Part shown: positions 1 to 5,361 of the stretch, piece by piece
Position numbering within the stretch: the first letter of the stretch is position 1
How the letters are laid out: every line of letters begins with the position of its first letter
Origin: an uncultured Oscillospiraceae bacterium
GTDB lineage: Bacteria > Bacillota > Clostridia > Oscillospirales > Oscillospiraceae
NCBI GenBank assembly: GCA_934569045.1
Contig: CAKTJX010000043.1
Location: 1 to 13,276, forward strand
Length of the DNA stretch: 13,276 nucleotides
Reading direction: 5' to 3'
Translations under genes and position numbers: made by a program
Notes under the pieces: model-generated
What the model was told of the DNA's origin: nothing
Databases searched by the model: none
Seen by the model: the letters and a program-made list of their open reading frames with translations, nothing else

Positions 1-50
1 CTCTGAAGCTGGCGAAGGCTTGCGGTATGTATGAGGGGGATCTGGTATGA
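1..50 (+). CDS. citE: 3' end of upstream gene, probably citrate lyase beta subunit (CitE)
   Basis: Only the last 15 complete codons and the TGA stop (48-50) are in the window; they read LKLAKACGMYEGDLV. The frame is open to the left edge and the stop overlaps the citF start in an ATGA tetranucleotide, which implies translational coupling. The residues fit the helical C-terminus of CitE-type citryl-ACP lyases, and citE normally lies directly before citF. The identification therefore rests mainly on context. If correct, the protein is the lyase (beta) subunit that cleaves citryl-ACP into oxaloacetate and acetyl-ACP. Fifteen residues are too few to exclude another gene. Confidence 0.6.
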   Translation, partial: LKLAKACGMYEGDLV

Positions 51-1603
51 TTAACGCAGTAGGCAGAGATATTCCGGAAGCGCTGCTGGTAAACGGCAAG
101 GAAGTTTACCAGGGCAAGAACTATATGGACGGCAAGTACCTGCAGAAGGCCGCCCCCAAGACCCGCCGGTTTGAGAAGCCCCAGGAGTCCAAGATTGTGG
201 AGTCCATTGTAGCCGCACTGAAGCAGTGCGGCGCCAAGGACGGCATGACCTTCTCCTTCCATCACCACCTGCGTGACGGTGACTATGTGGTGAACATGGT
301 CATGAAGGCCGCCATTGAGGAGCTGGGTCTGAAGGATCTGACCATTGCGGCCACCTCTCTGGGCAGCGCCCACGACCCCATTGCGGATTACATCGAAGAG
401 GGCAAGGTCATCGGCATTCAGACCTCCGGCATCCGCGGCCGGATGGGCGAGGTGGTTTCCGCCGGCAAGCTGAAGACCCCCGCCATCATCCGCAGCCACG
501 GCGGCCGTCCCCGGGCCATTGAGGCCGGTGAGGTGCATATTGATATCGCCTTCGTGGCCGCGCCTACCGCGGACTGCGTGGGCAACTGCCGCGGCATCGG
601 CGGCAAGAGCAACTGCGGCTCCATGGGTTACGCCATGACCGATGCCAAGTACGCCGACCATGTGGTGGTCGTTACCGACTGCCTGGTGGATTTCCCCAAT
701 ATGCCCGCCTCCGTGGAAGCCATTGATGTGGACGCCGTTGTGGTGGTAGACTCCATCGGCAACCCCAAGAAGATCGCCTCTGCCGCTGCCCGCATCAGCC
801 AGAACCCCCGGGATCTGATGATGGCCGAGAACGTGGCTAAGGTTATTGCTTCTACGCCTTATTTCAAGGATGGTTTCTCCTTCCAGACCGGTGTCGGCGG
901 CCCCTCCCTGGCGGCCAACCTGTTCCTGGAGAAGTATATGGACGAGCGCAACATCAAGATGGGCTGGGCCATCGGCGGCATCTGCGGCCCCATGGTGGAG
1001 CTGCTGAAGAAGGGCAAGGTCGGCAAGGTTATCGATGTGCAGGACTTCGACCTGGACGCCGTCAACTCCATCAACCAGACCCCCAACCACTTTGAGATGT
1101 CCGCCTCTCAGTATGCCAACCCCGCCAACAAGGGCGCTTTCGTCAACAAGCTGGACTTCGTGGTTCTGGCCGCACTGGAGATCGACACCGGCTTTAACGT
1201 CAACGTGTTGACGGGCTCCGACGGCGTGCTTCGTGGTGCCCCTGGCGGTCATCCCGACACCGCTGCCGGTTCCAAGGTCTGCATCATCGTCACCCCGCTG
1301 ACCCGTGGCCGTATGGCAACCGTCTGCGAGAAGGTGGTCACCGTGACTACCCCCGGCGACTGTGTGGACGTGCTGGTGACCGACTACGGCATTGCTGTGA
1401 ACCCCCTGCGTCCCGACCTTATCGAGTGCCTGGACAACGCCGGCATCCCCCATGTCTCCATTGAGAGCCTGAAGGAGAAGGCCTACTCCCTGGTGGGCCG
1501 TCCCGATGATCTGGAGTGGGAGGACAAGGTTGTGGCCGTTCTGGAAGCCCGCGATGGCACCATTCTGGACGTGGTCCGCAAGATCAAGCCCCTGTCCCTG
1601 TAA
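47..1603 (+). CDS. citF: Citrate lyase alpha subunit (citrate CoA/ACP-transferase)
   Basis: Alpha subunit of ATP-independent citrate lyase (EC 2.8.3.10 activity within the EC 4.1.3.6 complex). It exchanges the acetyl group on the acyl carrier subunit CitD for citrate, giving citryl-ACP for CitE to cleave. The product is 518 residues, the usual length for CitF, and resembles the family from end to end: an N-terminal AVGRDIPE segment, a conserved FSFHHHLRDGD motif near residues 69-79, and glycine-rich CoA-transferase-like stretches such as GVGGPSLAANL (about 281-291) and GAPGGHPDTAAG (about 398-409). The ATG overlaps the preceding stop (ATGA, 47-50), so it is coupled to the upstream lyase gene. 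Codon choice is strongly biased (nearly all Lys AAG and Leu CTG), as in highly expressed genes. A strong hairpin terminator follows 9 bases after the stop. CitD, CitC, CitX and CitG are not in the window and presumably lie upstream or elsewhere. Confidence 0.95.
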   Translation: MINAVGRDIPEALLVNGKEVYQGKNYMDGKYLQKAAPKTRRFEKPQESKIVESIVAALKQCGAKDGMTFSFHHHLRDGDYVVNMVMKAAIEELGLKDLTIAATSLGSAHDPIADYIEEGKVIGIQTSGIRGRMGEVVSAGKLKTPAIIRSHGGRPRAIEAGEVHIDIAFVAAPTADCVGNCRGIGGKSNCGSMGYAMTDAKYADHVVVVTDCLVDFPNMPASVEAIDVDAVVVVDSIGNPKKIASAAARISQNPRDLMMAENVAKVIASTPYFKDGFSFQTGVGGPSLAANLFLEKYMDERNIKMGWAIGGICGPMVELLKKGKVGKVIDVQDFDLDAVNSINQTPNHFEMSASQYANPANKGAFVNKLDFVVLAALEIDTGFNVNVLTGSDGVLRGAPGGHPDTAAGSKVCIIVTPLTRGRMATVCEKVVTVTTPGDCVDVLVTDYGIAVNPLRPDLIECLDNAGIPHVSIESLKEKAYSLVGRPDDLEWEDKVVAVLEARDGTILDVVRKIKPLSL

Positions 1604-1612
1604 GGACATTCA

Positions 1613-1635
1613 GGGGGGCGGAAGCCCCCCTTTTT
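1613..1635 (+). terminator. Rho-independent terminator after citF
   Basis: A perfect 7-bp GC stem (GGGGGGC 1613-1619, GCCCCCC 1624-1630) is closed by a GGAA tetraloop of the GNRA class and followed at once by TTTTT (1631-1635). It lies 9 bases after the citF stop and would separate the lyase transcript from the transporter gene, or reduce read-through into it. Confidence 0.9.
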
Positions 1636-1640
1636 GTTAC

Positions 1641-1666
1641 GGAAGCCCCATTGGACAAGGGCTTCC
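1641..1666 (+). other. Hairpin in the citF-transporter intergenic region
   Basis: A perfect 8-bp inverted repeat (GGAAGCCC 1641-1648, GGGCTTCC 1659-1666) with a 10-base loop. No T tract follows, so it is not a terminator. The right arm is also fully complementary to GGAAGCCC at 1620-1627 inside the preceding terminator, so an alternative fold is possible. It might protect or process the 5' end of the transporter mRNA; no function is shown. Confidence 0.6.
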
Positions 1667-1720
1667 CAGAATTCCCAGCATTGATAGAAAGATATCGTGA
1701 TTTAGAAAGGAATTTCGAGA

Positions 1721-3109
1721 ATGAGTGATACCATCGTTGGCCTGCTAGGCCTGGTAACGATTGTTGCCATCGTTGTGACTCTGTTCAAGAGCAAGACCCA
1801 GCCCGCCATTGCCTTCATTGTGTTCCCAGCAATCCTGGGCCTGATCCTGGTCCTGGGCGGCCGCTTTACCTTCGACAACCTGGCAGCCATGATCAAGGCC
1901 GGCTTCAACTCCACCGCGCCTACCGCTGCTCTGTTTGTGTTCTCCGTGCTGTACTTCGGCATCATGACCGATGCCGGTATGTTTGATGTGATTATCGGTA
2001 GGCTGCTGAAGCTCATTGGCAACAATGTGGTGGGCGTTTGCGTGATGACCTGCATCATTGCCCTGATCGGCCACCTGGACGGCGGCGGCGCTTCCACCTT
2101 CTGCATTGTGGTTCCAGCTATGCTGCCCATCTACAAGAAGATGAATATACGTCCCACCAGCATGCTGCGGATTGCGGTTCTGGCTATGGGCGTTCTGAAC
2201 CTGATGCCCTGGGCTGGCCCAACCATGCGTGCCGCTACCGTGCTGGGCATGGAGGCCGGTGCTCTGTGGAACACCATCATCCCCATCCAGATTTTCGGTA
2301 TCATCCTGGCTCTGGCCCATGCGGTTCTCACTGGCTTCCAGGAGAAGAAGCGCGGCGCTGGTCTGCCTGAGGGCGAGACCCTGGACCTGGCCGAGAGCAA
2401 GTCCGACGAGGAGAAGGAGCTGGCCCGTCCCAAGCTGTTTGCCTTCAACCTGATCCTGACCATTGCCGTTATCGCAATGCTGATCTGGGATGTGTTCCCC
2501 TCCTATGTGCCCTTCATGCTGGGCGTTGCCACTGCTCTGTTCGTCAACTATGGCGCCACCGCCAAGATGCACAAGAAGATCATCAACCTGCACGCTGGCC
2601 CCGCCCTGATGATGTGCTCCACCCTGATGGGCGCTGCCATCCTGATGGGTATTCTGACCACCTCCTTCATCCTGAAGGACGGCAAGCTGGTTGCCGCCGG
2701 TGTGAAGGTTATGGAAGTTGACGTGCCCAGCGTGGTTCGCTGCCTGGCTGGCATCATCCAGTCCATCCTGCCCGCTGCCATTGGTCAGCACCTGCCTCTG
2801 GTTATCGGCATCCTGTCCGTGCCTCTGGCTCTGGCCTTCGATACCGACTCCTACTTCTTCGGCATGCTGCCCGTCATCATTGCCATCGGCCAGAGCTTCG
2901 GCGTTGAGGCCCTGCCCATTGCCGTGGCTATGGTTGTCTGCCGCAACTGCGCTACCTTCATCAGCCCCATGGTTCCCGCGACTCTGCTGGGCACCGGCCT
3001 GGCCGATGTGGAAATCGAGGATCACATCAAGGCAAGCTTCCTGTACGTTTGGGGCTTCTCCATCCTGTGCATGCTGTTCGCCATTGTGGTCGGCATTATG
3101 CCTCTGTAA
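1721..3109 (+). CDS. CitMHS-family citrate:divalent-metal/H+ symporter
   Basis: Membrane transporter of the CitMHS family (TC 2.A.11; B. subtilis CitM/CitH and Enterococcus faecalis CitH are members). The family imports citrate complexed with Mg2+, Ca2+ or similar ions together with protons. The 462-residue product is at the usual family length (about 430-460) and is hydrophobic almost throughout, with roughly 11-12 membrane segments and a charged cytoplasmic loop near residues 207-236 (EKKRGAG to EEKELARPK). Family hallmarks visible are GHLDGGGAST followed by PAMLPIYKKM (about 115-143), the NLMPWAGPTMRAA segment (about 161-173), FDTDSYFFGMLP (about 374-385) and FISPMVPATLLGTGL (about 412-426). 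The start has an AGAAAGGA ribosome site about 9 bases upstream. Next to citF, it is very likely the citrate importer for the lyase. Which metal it prefers cannot be read from the sequence. Codon bias is as strong as in citF. I see no convincing promoter between the citF terminator and this gene. Confidence 0.9.
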   Translation: MSDTIVGLLGLVTIVAIVVTLFKSKTQPAIAFIVFPAILGLILVLGGRFTFDNLAAMIKAGFNSTAPTAALFVFSVLYFGIMTDAGMFDVIIGRLLKLIGNNVVGVCVMTCIIALIGHLDGGGASTFCIVVPAMLPIYKKMNIRPTSMLRIAVLAMGVLNLMPWAGPTMRAATVLGMEAGALWNTIIPIQIFGIILALAHAVLTGFQEKKRGAGLPEGETLDLAESKSDEEKELARPKLFAFNLILTIAVIAMLIWDVFPSYVPFMLGVATALFVNYGATAKMHKKIINLHAGPALMMCSTLMGAAILMGILTTSFILKDGKLVAAGVKVMEVDVPSVVRCLAGIIQSILPAAIGQHLPLVIGILSVPLALAFDTDSYFFGMLPVIIAIGQSFGVEALPIAVAMVVCRNCATFISPMVPATLLGTGLADVEIEDHIKASFLYVWGFSILCMLFAIVVGIMPL

Positions 3110-3135
3110 ACTGGATACTTCGGCGCAAAAAGCTT

Positions 3136-3168
3136 TGGGAGCGGCCGGTTCGTAGGCCGCCGCTCCCA
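3136..3168 (+). other. GC-rich hairpin after the transporter gene
   Basis: A perfect 10-bp inverted repeat (TGGGAGCGGC 3136-3145, GCCGCTCCCA 3159-3168) with a 13-base loop, 27 bases after the transporter stop. No T tract follows (the next bases are GAGAAAAGCG). It could stabilise the mRNA 3' end ahead of the true terminator at 3228-3275. Confidence 0.55.
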
Positions 3169-3227
3169 GAGAAAAGCGCTTGCGGGCTCTGCTGGGAAGG
3201 CCTGCGCGTGTTTTCTGTGCCGTACAC

Positions 3228-3275
3228 AAAACCCGCCTCTCGAATTGCTGAGAGGCGGGTTTTGCGCTCTTTTTT
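3228..3275 (+). terminator. Rho-independent terminator of the citrate transporter transcript
   Basis: A perfect 13-bp stem (AAAACCCGCCTCT 3228-3240, AGAGGCGGGTTTT 3251-3263) with a 10-base loop. It ends in TTTT within the stem and is followed by a second T run at 3270-3275. The A/T ends make it potentially bidirectional. It isolates the citrate genes from the next operon. Confidence 0.9.
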
Positions 3276-3309
3276 GCTTATGTGTAACGGATGACCAGTC
3301 AATATAAGT

Positions 3310-3345
3310 GAAAAACAAGAAATACTTATCGAAAAACAATAAATA
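3310..3345 (+). repeat. Tandem 15-bp direct repeat upstream of the DUF2975 operon promoter
   Basis: GAAAAACAAGAAATA (3310-3324) and GAAAAACAATAAATA (3331-3345) match at 14 of 15 positions with starts exactly 21 bp apart, two helical turns. The second copy ends 4 bp before the -35 box. An inverted pair ATAAGT (3304-3309)/ACTTAT (3324-3329) overlaps the first copy. The repeats could be operator half-sites for the XRE regulator encoded in the operon, or phased A tracts acting as a curved UP element. Both readings are inference. Confidence 0.6.
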
Positions 3346-3349
3346 ATTC

Positions 3350-3378
3350 TTGACAAACAGATTCTAAACTGGTATAGT
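3350..3378 (+). promoter_or_regulatory. Sigma-A-type promoter with extended -10 for the DUF2975-XRE-DUF4173 operon
   Basis: TTGACA (3350-3355), a 17-bp spacer and TATAGT (3373-3378), with TG at 3370-3371 giving an extended -10. Transcription would start near 3385, leaving a leader of about 23 bases that contains AAAAGGAGGA (3391-3400) ahead of the ATG at 3408. Confidence 0.88.
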
Positions 3379-3407
3379 GACCTCAACATCAAAAGGAGGA
3401 ATCCATT

Positions 3408-3863
3408 ATGGAAGAATCAAAGGATTGTCGTTCCATTTCGCTTAGCTTATTTTTGGTGCGGCTTTTTGCAATCGCCTTTGCGGCACTGGATATTGCCATC
3501 TGGCCCATCTCTGGTGCGCTGCGCCAGGTGCTGCCTTTTTTCGGGCAGGCGGACGCGGTACTTCTGACTGTGTGCCTGTACCTGTGCAATGTCCCTGGGT
3601 TCTGGCTGCTGCGATGCATGGGGGTGCTTCTGCGGAATCTGCATAAAGGGGAAGTATTCGTAGAGGGGAATGTCCAGCTGCTGCGGCAGATCAGCCTCTG
3701 CTGCTTCGGGGCCTGCGCCATTTGCTTTGCCGGATGCTTCCGCATCTATTCCCTGGGAGTCATCGCCCTGGCGGCAGGGTTCATGGGGCTGGTGGTTCGG
3801 ATTGTGAAGAATGTCTTTGCCCAGGCTGTCCCCATGCGGGATGAGCTGGACCTGACGGTGTGA
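3408..3863 (+). CDS. DUF2975 family membrane protein
   Basis: Small integral membrane protein of 151 residues with four hydrophobic segments, near residues 13-36, 48-70, 92-109 and 113-131. It carries the features I associate with DUF2975 (YoaS-like proteins): a GEVFVEGNVQLLRQIS motif in the central loop (about 82-97) and an acidic tail, PMRDELDLTV, resembling the family's EnDLTI ending. The role of the family is unknown; members are typically encoded beside a very small XRE regulator, as here. The start is clear: ATG with a strong AAAGGAGGA site 7 bases upstream. It is the first gene of the operon, and the regulator begins 10 bases after its stop. The pairing suggests the membrane protein may modulate, or be controlled by, the regulator, but nothing in the sequence proves this. 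Confidence 0.8.
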   Translation: MEESKDCRSISLSLFLVRLFAIAFAALDIAIWPISGALRQVLPFFGQADAVLLTVCLYLCNVPGFWLLRCMGVLLRNLHKGEVFVEGNVQLLRQISLCCFGACAICFAGCFRIYSLGVIALAAGFMGLVVRIVKNVFAQAVPMRDELDLTV

Positions 3864-3873
3864 GGGCGGCGCT

Positions 3874-4086
3874 ATGGCAATTATCGTCAATCTGGATGTA
3901 ATGCTGGCCAAGCGGAAAATGGCGGCAGGGGAGCTGGCGGAGCGGATCGGCATTACGCCTGCCAATCTTTCCATTCTGAAAAATCAAAAGGCAAAGGCAG
4001 TCCGCTTTTCCACATTGGACGCCATCTGCAAGGCCCTGGACTGTCAGCCCGGGGATATTCTGGAATATCAGGAGGATGAATCATGA
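3874..4086 (+). CDS. Small XRE/Cro-type HTH transcriptional regulator (YozG-like)
   Basis: A 70-residue protein that is essentially one helix-turn-helix domain: LDVMLAKRKMAAGELAERIG forms the first helices, ITPANLSILKNQKAKAVRF the recognition region, and STLDAICKALDCQPGDILEY the closing helices typical of Cro/CI-type DNA-binding domains. There is no separate ligand or dimerisation domain. It starts 10 bases after the DUF2975 stop, with only a weak GAGGG site, so translation probably depends partly on coupling. Its stop overlaps the next start (ATGA, 4083-4086). It probably autoregulates the operon, and the paired repeats at 3310-3345 are the obvious candidate site. Lysine codons include many AAA, unlike the citrate genes. 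Confidence 0.88.
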   Translation: MAIIVNLDVMLAKRKMAAGELAERIGITPANLSILKNQKAKAVRFSTLDAICKALDCQPGDILEYQEDES

Positions 4087-5309
4087 CGGCAAAGCGAAAA
4101 TTCTGGCTAGCCCTTGCCGGTTTCGGCATTGGCTATCTGTATATCTGCTGCTTTCTCGGGGGCTTCACCCGGTATGACAGCCCAAAGGAGTGGTATCCGC
4201 TGCTCTTTGCGGCGGTGTATCTGCTTTGGGGCAATGCCATTGCCGGGAAAACGCGGCCTGCAAATCAAGAGGGCTGCCTTTGGCTGGGCGTGATGGTTTT
4301 GATTGCGCTGTCGCTGGCCCTGCACCGCTGCCGCGCCGTGGAAGGGTGGGGCATCTTGGCCCTTCACGGCGCTGCCGGGCTCTGGGGCCTGTCCCGCATG
4401 GGCCAGAGCTCCGGGCTGGAAACACCGGAGGAATTCCTCTGGGATGGGGTTCAGAGCTTTCTGGTTTTTCCCTTCTGGAAGTTTTTCCTGGGGCTTCAGC
4501 ATCTCTGGGGTGGCCTGAAAAATCTGGGAGGGGAGCGGAAAAGGCGGAGAGAGCTTCTGCTGATTGCTCTATGCCTGCTGCTGGCGCTGCCGCTGCTGTC
4601 TTTCACGGCGGGCCTGCTGGCCCAGGCGGACCTGGCATTTGAAAAGCTGATGGGCAGTATCCGCGGCTTCTTCACCTGGAAGAGTCCGGCGTGGCTGGCA
4701 GACCAGCTTTTGAAGCTGCTGTTTGGGCTCCCTGTTGGGGCGTACCTCTATGGCCTCCTGGCCGGTGCCGCGGAGCGGGAAACGCCCCTCTGGAACCGGC
4801 AGAACGGAGAAGCACGGTGGGAGCGGCTGCGCATCCTGCCCGGTGCTGCCGCCGCGGCAGTCTGGGGGGCTTTTGGGGCGCTGTATGTATTGTTCTTTCT
4901 GGTGCAGGCAGGGAACCTGTTTGCGGTGTTTCAGGGCCGGGTGCCAGGCAGCCTGACCGCCTCCGCCTATGCTCGCGGCGGCTTTTTCCAGCTGTGCCTG
5001 GTTATGAGCATCAATTTCCTTCTGCTGTGGCTGGGCTGGCGACTTGCCATGCTGACCAAATTGGGAAAGTGGCTGGCAGCCCTTCTGATGGCGGAGAGCA
5101 TTCTCCTGGCGGTGACCGCTGGGGCTAAGCTCCTGCTCTATATTCACCGGTTCGGGTTTACCCCCTTGCGGCTCCTCTCCGCCTGGGCCGTTCTGGTGCT
5201 CACCGCCGGATGCGTCTTCGCCCTGCTGAACCTGGCAGGGAAGCAGCACACCTTCCGCAACTGGCTCAACCTTGCGGCAGCCACCTTCACAGCGCTGTGC
5301 TTCTACTAA
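4083..5309 (+). CDS. Polytopic membrane protein, DUF4153/DUF4173-like
   Basis: A 408-residue integral membrane protein with about ten hydrophobic segments and no soluble catalytic domain. The arrangement matches DUF4153/DUF4173 proteins as I recall them: a charged GERKRRRE stretch before a long hydrophobic run (about residues 150-180), AQADLAFEKLM just after it (compare the family's SAD..F motif), then FLVQAGNLFAVFQG and the segment ASAYARGGFFQL (about 297-308), which resembles the family's YaeYaRrGFFeL signature. The start codon has a perfect AGGAGG (4070-4075) 7 bases upstream and overlaps the regulator stop. The function of the family is unknown; related proteins occur beside regulators and sensor kinases in Firmicutes. 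No cleavable signal peptide is needed, since the first hydrophobic segment (about 8-28) would serve as an anchor. The exact DUF number is less certain than the overall type. Confidence 0.65.
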   Translation: MTAKRKFWLALAGFGIGYLYICCFLGGFTRYDSPKEWYPLLFAAVYLLWGNAIAGKTRPANQEGCLWLGVMVLIALSLALHRCRAVEGWGILALHGAAGLWGLSRMGQSSGLETPEEFLWDGVQSFLVFPFWKFFLGLQHLWGGLKNLGGERKRRRELLLIALCLLLALPLLSFTAGLLAQADLAFEKLMGSIRGFFTWKSPAWLADQLLKLLFGLPVGAYLYGLLAGAAERETPLWNRQNGEARWERLRILPGAAAAAVWGAFGALYVLFFLVQAGNLFAVFQGRVPGSLTASAYARGGFFQLCLVMSINFLLLWLGWRLAMLTKLGKWLAALLMAESILLAVTAGAKLLLYIHRFGFTPLRLLSAWAVLVLTAGCVFALLNLAGKQHTFRNWLNLAAATFTALCFY

Positions 5310-5345
5310 AAAATACCCCCTCGGCAGTTTCCTGCCGAGGGGGTA
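5308..5345 (-). terminator. Terminator shared by convergent genes, mainly for the SH3 lipoprotein gene
   Basis: A perfect 14-bp stem (5314-5327 with 5332-5345) with a TTTC loop. On the minus strand it is followed by six T residues (A run at 5308-5313 on the plus strand), the classic intrinsic form for the leftward gene ending at 5362. On the plus strand the hairpin lies 4 bases after the DUF4173 stop but has no T tract, so it acts less certainly there. Confidence 0.9.
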
Positions 5346-5361
5346 AACTGTGCAAGGGGAA

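Noticed and set aside
1651..1686. Promoter for the transporter using TTGGAC (1651) as -35
   Set aside because: No -10-like hexamer at 16-18 bp; the best candidate is 24 bp away, and the -35 would sit in a hairpin loop.
3136..3168. Hairpin after the transporter as a terminator
   Set aside because: Strong stem but no following T tract; the true terminator is at 3228-3275.
1745..3229. Minus-strand open frame of 494 codons opposite the citrate transporter
   Set aside because: Composition is dominated by His, Gln, Gly and Asn, as expected from the complement of a biased membrane-protein gene; there is no ribosome site, promoter or recognisable domain. The plus-strand gene is clearly real.
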